DNA from: Spirochaeta sp.
GTDB lineage: Bacteria > Spirochaetota > Spirochaetia > DSM-27196 > Alkalispirochaetaceae
Assembly: GCA_027859055.1 (NCBI GenBank)
Contig: JAQIBO010000422.1
Span: 1 to 15,658 of the forward strand
Length of the DNA: 15,658 bases
Direction of reading: 5' to 3'
The notes beneath the pieces were generated by a model. That model saw only the letters and a program-made list of their open reading frames with translations, was not told the DNA's origin and searched no databases. Positions 5,775 to 12,781 of the stretch are shown here, piece by piece. Positions within the stretch are counted from its first letter, which is position 1. Each line of letters begins with the position of its first letter. The position numbers and the translations under genes are program-made.

Positions 5775-6455
5775 TTATTGTTCGTATTTCAAGACGTCGA
5801 CGCCGCGGGAAGAGTCCGTATCCAACTCCTGGAGTCCTTCGATACGACGAAGCCTGGCTGCGGCATCGCCAACGATCGCGTCAAAGAGCGCAATGTCGTC
5901 CTGGTGTTGGGATGACCCGTTGAGTGATTCTCGCACGGACTGCAATCCGTTGAACGCGTTCATCGTGATGTCGTTTACGGTGCGCATCGTGATTTGCAGC
6001 GTATCCAGCCGGGCCGATCGCTCCTGGGCGTGACGCAGGTCGGTTATGTCGGATTGAAGGCCGACGTAGTAGGATGGACTATCGGTGTCATGTTTCGACG
6101 CTGTTTTTGTCGCGATCGTCGCGGCGCGGTCGCCGTAAATCGGAACGAGAGACAGCCGGTTCAGAAACTCCCGCCCCTCCTTTGAACGATTCCAGAGCTC
6201 TACTTTCACCGGTTCGCCGTGAGCGATTGCGCTTCGGAGACGATCAAGCTCCCCGGAATCGGTCTTTTCGTACTGGAGGAACCGGCAGTTACGCCCGACT
6301 ATCTCATCGAAGGCGTATCCGGTCAGACGAATGAACCCCTTATTCGCGTACACGATCGGCGCATCGGGCTGGCGATGATCGGTGATTACGAGACCTTCTT
6401 CCATGTTTTCAAGAGCGGCGATGACGGCGGAAAAAAGAGAGAAAAGCTGTTGCAT
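5775..6455 (-). CDS. LOV-domain blue-light receptor with a kinase-like helical tail
   Basis: A 226-residue protein. Residues 16-140 form a LOV domain with the canonical photoactive loop GRNCRFLQ (54-61, adduct-forming Cys57). The flavin-contacting Asn89 (VELWNRSKEG) and Asn99 (FLNRLSLVPI) and Gln134 (YYVGLQSDIT) are all present. Spacings Cys57-Asn89 (32) and Asn89-Asn99 (10) equal those in Bacillus YtvA, but Asn99-Gln134 is 35 instead of 19, so the H-beta/I-beta loop carries about 16 extra residues (108-126). The tail (145-226) includes TMRTVNDITMNAFNGLQSVR, like a histidine-kinase dimerisation helix without the His, and has no ATPase domain. It is thus a short LOV protein that probably signals through helix rearrangement to a partner. 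Its ATG overlaps the stop of a small upstream ORF (TAATG). Confidence 0.93.
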   Translation of the reverse strand: MQQLFSLFSAVIAALENMEEGLVITDHRQPDAPIVYANKGFIRLTGYAFDEIVGRNCRFLQYEKTDSGELDRLRSAIAHGEPVKVELWNRSKEGREFLNRLSLVPIYGDRAATIATKTASKHDTDSPSYYVGLQSDITDLRHAQERSARLDTLQITMRTVNDITMNAFNGLQSVRESLNGSSQHQDDIALFDAIVGDAAARLRRIEGLQELDTDSSRGVDVLKYEQ

Positions 6456-6604
6456 TACCGTCCGTCCGACGCGGGTACGAGGGTGAGCTCGTCAATTCGT
6501 GGCGAGCGTAGTGTGGCATCCCGTTCCATCTGCACAGGGTAACCATCCTCGCCTGAAATGACCACACCCGCGGTAGTTTTCGTATCCGGGTCGGTCGTGA
6601 TCAC
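6455..6604 (-). CDS. Small ORF translationally coupled to the LOV gene
   Basis: On the reverse strand a GTG at 6604 opens 49 residues (starting VITTDPDTKTTAGVV, ending LVPASDGR), and the stop overlaps the LOV ATG as TAATG. A GTG at 6613 is an alternative start, and the frame stays open further upstream across the chemoreceptor remnant. AAGGGTGG before the GTG could be a ribosome site. The sequence is not recognised. The middle (GVVISGEDGYPVQMERD) could be a beta hairpin of a lost longer protein. The overlap with the LOV start is the main reason to list it; it may be the 3' end of a truncated gene rather than a complete one. Confidence 0.4.
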   Translation of the reverse strand: MITTDPDTKTTAGVVISGEDGYPVQMERDATLRSPRIDELTLVPASDGR

Positions 6605-6617
6605 GCGAGCCACCCTT

Positions 6618-6761
6618 CTACACCGTGAACACCTGCAGTTCTCGGTTCAATGTGTCCGCTTCGGTTCGAAGCTGCGCGGATATCTCCCCGATAGACGTCG
6701 CCGCAGACGAAAGCTCTCCGGTACGTTCGGTGATCGCCTCAACGTCGGTTCGTGAAATCAT
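6618..6761 (-). pseudogene. C-terminal remnant of a methyl-accepting chemotaxis protein
   Basis: The reverse strand reads 47 residues from an ATG at 6761 to a TAG at 6618, containing VEAITERTGELSSAATSIGE, then ISAQLRTEADTLNRELQVF. This is the heptad-patterned tail of the chemoreceptor signalling coiled coil, after the conserved hairpin tip. A TAG lies five codons upstream in frame, and nothing chemoreceptor-like precedes it. The sensor, HAMP and hairpin parts are missing, so this is a leftover of a deleted gene. It lies in the same direction as the small ORF and the LOV gene, which were probably downstream of the chemoreceptor. The identity rests on coiled-coil style over a short segment. Confidence 0.6.
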
Positions 6762-6858
6762 TGGTCCACGGTACTACAGAACGGCAGGATATGTTGAGGT
6801 CCGGGGGGCACCGACCAGTTCTCTGATGGTGGCAATAACGAGGGAATTCGATTACCGT

Positions 6859-8471
6859 ATGGTGGTGGTAACGTCTTATTCCGGTCTTTCCTGGCGTCTT
6901 CTGCTCGGAATTGACCTCATCATCGGCACAGTAACGGCGGGCTACGCTGGTGTACACCTTTCAAGCGGTGAATGGGTCATCGGCCTGGCGGAACTTGGCT
7001 CCGTTCTCCTTTTGGGTTGGGCAAGCTTTGCCGCCATCCGTGCCCGGCGGGGGAACCCGGACCTTCTGAACTGGGTGCGGCGCATCACCGCCGGCGTGAT
7101 CGTTGTCCTGGCGCTGTTTCTCGTCGTCGTCGGCCGCGGTGTCCTGGAGATCAGTCCGTATCTCCTCGCCCTGCCTCCGGCACTATATCTTTTACTTTCC
7201 GTACGTTCAGCCCTGTTTGTCAGTTTTGGATTTCTGGCGAGTCTGTTGGTTCTTCTCTTCCTCGATCTGTCGCTGCTTGTTTCCACGCAATACGAGCTCT
7301 CGTGGGTTGTCGCGTATGCGGTCATAAACGCGTTTCTGTACATGATTACCGAACTGCAACGGCGGGCGTATCAGGAGGTCCATGATCTTGCAACCCATGA
7401 CCCGACGACGGGTCTCCCCCGTTTGACCAATACGTGGAGGACGGAGGAACGCTCACAATGCCCATGGTGGCGCTCATACAGATCGCCGATGCCGACAACG
7501 TCCGTTTGCGGTATGGAAACGGTTTTGTCCGCGGTGTTGTTGCCCGCCTCGCTCAGACGTTGCTGGGGCGTTCCGGTCCGACCTGCAAACTGTTTGTCTA
7601 TAACGACACGAGCCTGCTGATGGCTCCCGACCTCACCGATCCAGTTGAGCGGGAGGGTTGGGTGCGATCAACCACCGCGGAGCTGTCCCGTGCGATCGAG
7701 ATCGACGGTGTCACTTATTCACCCCATCTTGCGGTCAGTCTGGTAGAGGAAGCAAACGTGATTTCCGGCCAAGCGCTGATCGCACGAATCGAGACAACGC
7801 TGCGCCATCGGATGCCGGAGCGAATTGGCACCACCACTATCACTCGCTATGACAGTACGTTTGAACAGGAGATCCACGCGCGGCTGGCGATGGCGGACTT
7901 GCTGCGAGGGGCCCTGGAGCGCGGTGAGCTGCGACTCGTCTATCAGCCGATCGTGGACGCCTTTGACGAAACCGTAAGTGGCTATGAAGCGCTCATGCGC
8001 TGGCACAATCCCACCCTTGGCGAGGTGAGTCCAGCGGTGTTTATCCCCGTGGCGGAAGAGACAGGTTTGATCGCCGAAATGACGGAGTGGCTGATCAGAA
8101 CGGCGTGGCACACAATGAACGACCCCGCAACCGGTTTGCAGGGCAATTTTTCCATCAATATCTCCCCGGTTCACATGGAACAGACCGATTTTCTGTCTGG
8201 GTTCACCACCCTACTCGAGACGTCGGCGATCGATCCGCACCGGATCAAGATCGATCGCTCGTTCGTCATGAACCTGTACAGCGAGGACGGGAAGCTTGAT
8301 TCTCGGGCGGCTACAATCGTAGAGACGATGGTCTTCATGGCAAAAGCGCTGGGCATCGGTATTCTCGCGGAAGGAATTGAGTCTCAGCAGGAAGCCGCGC
8401 TGCTGCGAGAATACGGATGCGAGTCGTTTCAGGGTTACCTGTTCGGCAGGCCCGCGGAGGTGGTGTCCTGA
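6859..8471 (+). pseudogene. Membrane GGDEF-EAL gene with frameshift and EAL deletion
   Basis: The first part, from about 6859 (start uncertain; ATG at 6826 also possible), encodes about six transmembrane helices, then LATHDPTTGLP, the opening of a GGDEF domain. At 7416-7420 (a run of five C) the frame changes; one extra C would join it to the downstream frame (TTGLPPFDQY...). The second part (to the TGA at 8469) holds a GGDEF domain whose signature is replaced by LFVYNDTSLLM, then an EAL domain (YEALMRWHNP, FSINISP, IKIDRSFV, AEGIESQ, FQGYLFGRP). SAIDPHR runs straight into IKIDRSFV: the usual segment with LELEITES and DDFGTGYSSL, roughly 45-50 residues, is absent. Without those metal-binding acids phosphodiesterase activity is not expected. 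The TGA overlaps the next ATG (TGATG). Confidence 0.8.
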
Positions 8472-9289
8472 TGTCCGAAGACGCGAACACAATTCTTGTG
8501 GTTGAAGATGAACCCCTGGTAGCGATGGCGGAGAAGATCACCTCCTACGGGTATATCGTCAAGAACTCCGGCAATGCCGTCCTGCTCGCGTCGGTAAAAA
8601 TGGCGTTTCGTCTGCACGAAGCGAACCGGACGATCACGGCGCATCAAGATCGCTACACCACTCTGTCTGCGACGACAACTCAGGGTGTCGTCCGTCAAGC
8701 CGGCGACGGTTCGATCATCGACGGATTTACCGCCGACATCACCGAACGGAAAGCCGATGAGGCCAGACTGCACGAGAGTCAGGAGTTGAACAGAGCGCTC
8801 TTCGATGAGACGCTCAGCGCGATCTTTATTGGGGACGCTGACGGCCGGTTTATCGATGTGAACCAATTTGCCTGCGAGCAAACGGGGTATTCCCGGGCGG
8901 AACTGATGCAGATGGGTGTATTTGACCTGAACGAAGCGGGCGCCAACCTGCACCTCGACGGCGATGTGGACATTTTCGATACATGGCGCTACCGGGAACC
9001 GGGGGACCGACGTGTGGTTGAGGGTACCTACGTTCGAAAAGACGGTACCGCCTACCCGGTTCGGTCAAGGCCTACGTCACGGAGCTGGTTGCCAGCGGGG
9101 TCCGGCTGTTTCCTCGGGGCGAAGCGGTTATCGTCCGCATCGACTTTGACGAATGCCTGTGTGCAACCCATCGACTTTCGGCGCTTGGCCTGATCGTGAA
9201 CGAGGTACTGACCAACGCGATGAAATACGCGTTTCGCGATCACCGACGCGGGAACGCGGGTGGTGCTGGGTTTTCCGGTGCTGGTGTGA
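8471..9289 (+). pseudogene. Receiver-PAS-PAS-HisKA_2 kinase gene eroded by internal deletions
   Basis: The gene begins with ILVVEDEPLVAM, a receiver start, but jumps to EKITSYGYIVKNS, the receiver end. Compared with the intact relative at 9310-10899, about 78 residues including the phospho-Asp are missing. A PAS domain starts TTQGVVRQAGDGSIID and jumps to GFTADITERK, missing most of its core. A second PAS (NRALFDETLSAIFIGDADGR to VRKDGTAYPV) follows. Near 9060 the frame shifts and the sequence enters a HisKA_2 ATPase (VTELVASGVRLFP, LGLIVNEVLTNAMKYAF) with no phospho-accepting histidine region. Near 9240 it shifts back and ends ITDAGTRVVLGFPVLV, with the ATP-lid and G boxes missing. A good GGAGGTGG lies before the ATG, so it is a once-functional kinase reduced to its module ends. 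Confidence 0.8.
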
Positions 9290-9309
9290 TCCATCGTGTC
9301 GCGGCGATC

Positions 9310-10899
9310 CTACTGAATAACCGTGCAATCAAATCCGCGGGTGTCATCCTTTGGAAGCACGTGTCCCGTGATCCACACCTGATCAAGCGCGCCGTCGCCA
9401 TGATAAAAATACCGAATCCGATCCTGCCGCCACACGTAGCGTCCATCGGATTGCCGCGTTCGATACCGAGAGGAGACCATGCTTCGCTGCTGCTGAAGAG
9501 CCTGGTTGATACCGGATTCCATTGCGCCGCGGTCGTCAGGATGAATGAACTCCATGATTTCCGCGGCTTCCATTTTAAGGATCTCTTCGGTGGAAAATCC
9601 TGCCTGACGGGCAAACGCTTCATTCACAAACACGGGCCGGCCGTCACCATCTATAACTGTAACCGCGTCGTCAAAATCATTCATTGATAGCCATAGCCGC
9701 CGGTCCCGTTCCTCCAACTCCTGTACGTGACGCTTTTCTCCCGACACATCCCGTTGGATTGAGATGAAACCTTCCAACTCACCGTGGTCGTCAAAAAGCG
9801 GCTGAACGTCCATGAATATCCAGTACGGTGTTCCGTCCTTGGAGAAATTCCGGATCTCTGTTTGAAACGGCTTATGCGCGTCAAACGCGGCGGTCATTTG
9901 GCGCCGCAGTTCCTGATCGGGATTCGGGCCTTGCAGGAGTTCCCCCGGGTTTCGTCCGTACAGTTCTTCGACCGTATAGCCGGACAGTTTTTCAAACGCC
10001 CTATTCGCCCATGTCGTTCTCCGCTGCGGATCAGTTATCACCATGAGGGTATTGTCACTTTCCGCCACCCTGGATAACTGGCGGACCAGAGCGTAGGCAC
10101 TTCGTTGCCGCGTCACGTCCGCAATGGCGACCACCGCAGCCGGATGACCGTCAAGCGAGATCGGTGACGTGGTGTACCGAAACCATTTGGTCACTTCCCC
10201 ATCAACCTGAAACTCCGCTTCTCGAGCTCCCGAGAGTTTGTGGTGGAAAAGGGCCTCCTTGATATCACGAAAAACGGCGCAATCGGCGCAACTCTCCGTT
10301 TCACCACATCGGCGTGGCTGGTCATGCCGGTGGGAGCACCCCAAAAAATCACCGCACCGTGGTTTGGAAAAATCCGTTAGGCGCCTTCCACTGATCTCTT
10401 CGGTAGCGCTGTTGACGCGAACGACCTCGTATTCGTGATTGATGACAAGTATACCGAGGGGGCTTCCATCAAAAATGTGTTCAAGATTTCGCTTCTCCCG
10501 GCGTGTCGCGGTGTTGGCGCGGAACAGCTTGAGCGCCATCTTTATCGACGCATCAATCGCCACGTCATGAGACAATTTCACTACGTACCCGTAGGACGTA
10601 ATACCCTCGGTCTTTCGGATCGTTTCCAGATCCGTATGACTGGACATGAAGACGATGGGGAGTTCCACCTGTGCGAGAATTTGCTGTGCCGCTTCGGTGC
10701 CGTCGATGCCGGGACCAAGGTCAATATCCATCAGGATAAGATCGATGCCGTCTGGCGTGTCTCGCACGGCTGCGATCGCCGCTTCACCGGTGTGGACGGC
10801 AGTACATCCGTATCCCATTTTCTCGATACGGCGTTGTTTGTCCATCGCGATAAGCGCTTCATCCTCTACCAGGAGGATCTGCTTCCGGTTTTCAATCAT
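9310..10899 (-). CDS. Receiver-PAS-PAS-PAS signalling protein with a Cys-rich PAS
   Basis: A 529-residue soluble protein. The receiver domain (1-125) has Glu12/Asp13, phospho-acceptor Asp58 (LILMDIDLG), Ser86 and Lys108, so it should be phosphorylated. PAS1 (about 137-265) contains a CX5CX9CX5CX2C cluster (Cys182, 188, 198, 204, 207), a candidate metal or Fe-S site. PAS2 (about 275-388) is LOV-like in layout but has GRNPGELLQG where LOV has GRNCRFLQ, so it cannot form the cysteine adduct. PAS3 (about 400-515) follows. The protein ends with no kinase, GGDEF or other output domain, so it may act by protein contact or may have lost its output. The ATG at 10899 follows GAAGGA; the frame is open to 11001 but upstream sequence is not receiver-like. 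It converges on the decayed kinase. Confidence 0.85.
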   Translation of the reverse strand: MIENRKQILLVEDEALIAMDKQRRIEKMGYGCTAVHTGEAAIAAVRDTPDGIDLILMDIDLGPGIDGTEAAQQILAQVELPIVFMSSHTDLETIRKTEGITSYGYVVKLSHDVAIDASIKMALKLFRANTATRREKRNLEHIFDGSPLGILVINHEYEVVRVNSATEEISGRRLTDFSKPRCGDFLGCSHRHDQPRRCGETESCADCAVFRDIKEALFHHKLSGAREAEFQVDGEVTKWFRYTTSPISLDGHPAAVVAIADVTRQRSAYALVRQLSRVAESDNTLMVITDPQRRTTWANRAFEKLSGYTVEELYGRNPGELLQGPNPDQELRRQMTAAFDAHKPFQTEIRNFSKDGTPYWIFMDVQPLFDDHGELEGFISIQRDVSGEKRHVQELEERDRRLWLSMNDFDDAVTVIDGDGRPVFVNEAFARQAGFSTEEILKMEAAEIMEFIHPDDRGAMESGINQALQQQRSMVSSRYRTRQSDGRYVWRQDRIRYFYHGDGALDQVWITGHVLPKDDTRGFDCTVIQ

Positions 10900-10971
10900 T
10901 GCTGTCCTTCTAACACCAGATGTGTCGCCGAATCGGCGGACGTCTGCGGCCCCCCTCAGGCGCACTTCGAA

Positions 10972-11001
10972 ATGATAGCACAGCACTCTTTCAAAATACA
11001 A
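10972..11001 (-). promoter_or_regulatory. Predicted promoter of the receiver-PAS gene
   Basis: On the reverse strand TTGTAT (11001-10996), 18 bases, then TATCAT (10977-10972). The predicted start is near 10965, giving a leader of about 65 bases before the ATG at 10899. The -10 box is good and the -35 box moderate. Confidence 0.5.
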
Positions 11002-11009
11002 TTTTTATG

Positions 11010-11040
11010 AAAAAAACTTCGAAACCGGAAAACTGTTTGG
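11010..11040 (-). terminator. Possible weak terminator of the ammonia-lyase gene
   Basis: Reading the reverse strand, CCAAACAG, a TTTT loop and an imperfect complementary arm (CCGGTTTCG) are followed by AAG and a run of seven T. Only about six base pairs form. It lies about 40 bp past the lyase stop and just before the next promoter, a sensible place for termination. Confidence 0.3.
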
Positions 11041-11080
11041 CGCGCGTGACCACAGCTCTCAACGTCTCATCCCGCACTTA

Positions 11081-12634
11081 TCAGCTCAACAGGCCACCCG
11101 TCCTGATCGCCGCTGCCAACGCTTCAGCCTCCGCGTCCAGCGGCCGGTCCGCCGAAAGTGGCGGGCTATAGCGGCGGATCGACACGTAAAGCCGGCTCAA
11201 CGCGGGGCCCAATCGGTCCAGGCCGTACAGGTCGCAGGCCGCGGCAATGACGATGCACTGCATCGCCGCCTGTCGCACAAACAGGTCAGTCACCTCCCGC
11301 AGTCGCCTGGCGGATATCGTACCCATCGATACGATATCCTGATTCATCGACTCCGTTGGGCGTGAATGCGGCGCCACCGGAGCGCTCAGGTGGGCGATCT
11401 CGGCGGCGAGGGCGGAGACGGTAATTCCCAGCGCTTTCAGTCCGTGATTTCCCGTGGCCCGCAGCGCCTCGGAGACGAGGTTTGCCGGCAGACCGCTGCG
11501 CCGCGCGTCCAGGAGCAACAGACACTGTTTGTCCACCAGTTCGCCGAGGGTGGCCACCGCGTTTCGGAGCGTGGCCGCACCCACCACCACATGGCCGCCG
11601 AAAAAGTGGCCGGAAAAATAGACCTCTTCCTGATCCGGATCAAACAGGGGATTGTCGTTGCTGCTGTTGAGTTCAACGTGCAGCCATGATGCAACCATAT
11701 CCAACACTTCCAACGCCGGACCGATAACGTGGGGGGCACAGCGGATACTGTACGGCGCCTGCAACCGGTACGAGAGAGGTACCGGTTTCTCGCCAAAACG
11801 GCCCGCCTCGGGAAGCACCCGGCGCGCCGCACCGGCCGCGGGCGTCGGGAGGAAATCGTACAGGTACTGTGCGACCCGGACCTGGCCGGGATGCGGCTTC
11901 ATCGCGTGTACGGCCGGTGCGTAGGCGTTCCGATCGCTTCCGGTCACCTCCGCCGCGGCGGCGGCCAACGCCTGGACCACGGTGGTGCACCGTTTCAAGA
12001 GGTCGACCGAATGGGCTGCCAGGGCGGTCATCACGCTGGTCCCGTTCATCAGCGCCAGGCCTTCCTTGGCGGCAAGGGTGAGCGGCGCCACCTCCAGCTC
12101 GGTCAGCGCCTCTGCGGCAGCCATCGTTCGGTCACGCAGGACTACCTCACCCTCCCCGCACAGCGCCGCCGCGACGTATGCAAGCGGCGTCAGGTCCCCC
12201 GAGGCGCCCACAGATCCTTGTTCGGGAATGAGCGGCAGGCAGTCCTCATTGAGAAACAGGATCAGCTGATCAAGGAGTTCATCCCGCACCGCGGAGGCCC
12301 CGCGCACCAGGGCGTTCAGCCGCACCAGCAGAATCGCCCGCGTCTCTTCCCGCGAAAACCGCGGCCCCGTCCCGATCCGGTGATATTGGACAAGGTTGTG
12401 CTGCAGTTGTTCCGCCGCCTCGGGGTCCACCGCGGTATCGACGGAGTCACCAAACCCGGTTGTCACGCCGTAGATAACCCGGCGTTCCCGCATCATACGC
12501 TCCAGCAGGTTCCGGCTTGCCCGGCATCGCGCGCGGGCGTCGTCGGATATGGAGACGTGAATCGGTTCGCGGCACGCGGTGAGATCGCTGCAGATCAGGT
12601 TATTACCGTCCAGTATCAGCTCTTTCACGGGCAT
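11081..12634 (-). CDS. MIO-type aromatic amino acid ammonia-lyase (HAL/PAL/TAL family)
   Basis: A 517-residue enzyme from the ATG at 12634. It has YGVTTGFG (catalytic Tyr55), GSVGASGDLTPLAY (Ala144-Ser145-Gly146, which cyclise to the MIO group), NGTS (Asn197), QAPYSIRC (Tyr295, Arg298) and NQDIVSMGT (431-439). With this start the ASG lies within two residues of its position in Pseudomonas HAL (142-144), which favours 12634 over the ATG at 12739 that would add 35 unconserved residues. The substrate is uncertain: HAL has NQEDHVSM, while this protein has the NQDxxS form of Phe/Tyr lyases and aminomutases; the selectivity site reads QYH rather than the LSH of HAL. It would release ammonia and yield an aryl acrylate. 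No hut genes are adjacent. No strong ribosome site precedes the ATG. Confidence 0.85.
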   Translation of the reverse strand: MPVKELILDGNNLICSDLTACREPIHVSISDDARARCRASRNLLERMMRERRVIYGVTTGFGDSVDTAVDPEAAEQLQHNLVQYHRIGTGPRFSREETRAILLVRLNALVRGASAVRDELLDQLILFLNEDCLPLIPEQGSVGASGDLTPLAYVAAALCGEGEVVLRDRTMAAAEALTELEVAPLTLAAKEGLALMNGTSVMTALAAHSVDLLKRCTTVVQALAAAAAEVTGSDRNAYAPAVHAMKPHPGQVRVAQYLYDFLPTPAAGAARRVLPEAGRFGEKPVPLSYRLQAPYSIRCAPHVIGPALEVLDMVASWLHVELNSSNDNPLFDPDQEEVYFSGHFFGGHVVVGAATLRNAVATLGELVDKQCLLLLDARRSGLPANLVSEALRATGNHGLKALGITVSALAAEIAHLSAPVAPHSRPTESMNQDIVSMGTISARRLREVTDLFVRQAAMQCIVIAAACDLYGLDRLGPALSRLYVSIRRYSPPLSADRPLDAEAEALAAAIRTGGLLS

Positions 12635-12781
12635 GACGATATCACGAACACCCGGGATATGTCGGTACGTCGCGGCTGACTGGCAGCCGTGTCCCCTGTA
12701 TATTTGCGCAGCCGCGCGTTTTTGTATATTCTTAAGCATATGTCAAATTACAGTGCCAGCAGCGCAGCCACGAGGGGTTGA
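12635..12781. promoter_or_regulatory. Divergent promoter region between lyase and sensor kinase
   Basis: The stretch 12720-12752 is clearly AT-rich against its surroundings. On the reverse strand TTGACA (12746-12741) and TATACA (12728-12723) are 12 bp apart, too close for a standard promoter. On the plus strand TTGCGC (12704-12709), 17 bases, then TATTCT (12727-12732) could serve the kinase gene. Exact promoters are unsettled. Confidence 0.35.

Noticed and set aside
6625..6858. Extended N-terminus of the GGDEF-EAL reading frame
   Set aside because: It lies antisense to the chemoreceptor remnant and has no domain or signal features; the membrane part only begins after about 6859.
9196..9687. 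163-residue plus-strand ORF beginning NEVLTNAMKYAF
   Set aside because: Only its first residues are real (kinase ATPase remnant); the rest is the antisense of the receiver-PAS gene.
9900..10060. PAS2 of the receiver-PAS protein as a second LOV photoreceptor
   Set aside because: The loop reads GRNPGELLQG; the adduct-forming cysteine is absent, so it is an ordinary PAS domain with LOV-like layout.
11081..12634. Ammonia-lyase as a source of coumarate for a photoactive yellow protein, linked to the LOV gene
   Set aside because: No PAS domain in the window has the PYP chromophore-binding region, no coumarate ligase is present, and the LOV protein uses flavin.
11729..12679. 316-residue plus-strand ORF
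   Set aside because: It is antisense to the well-supported ammonia-lyase and is rich in Arg/Gly/Pro with no domain.
12635..12739. 35-residue N-terminal extension of the ammonia-lyase from ATG 12739
   Set aside because: It has no similarity to the family and would shift the MIO triad well away from its usual position.
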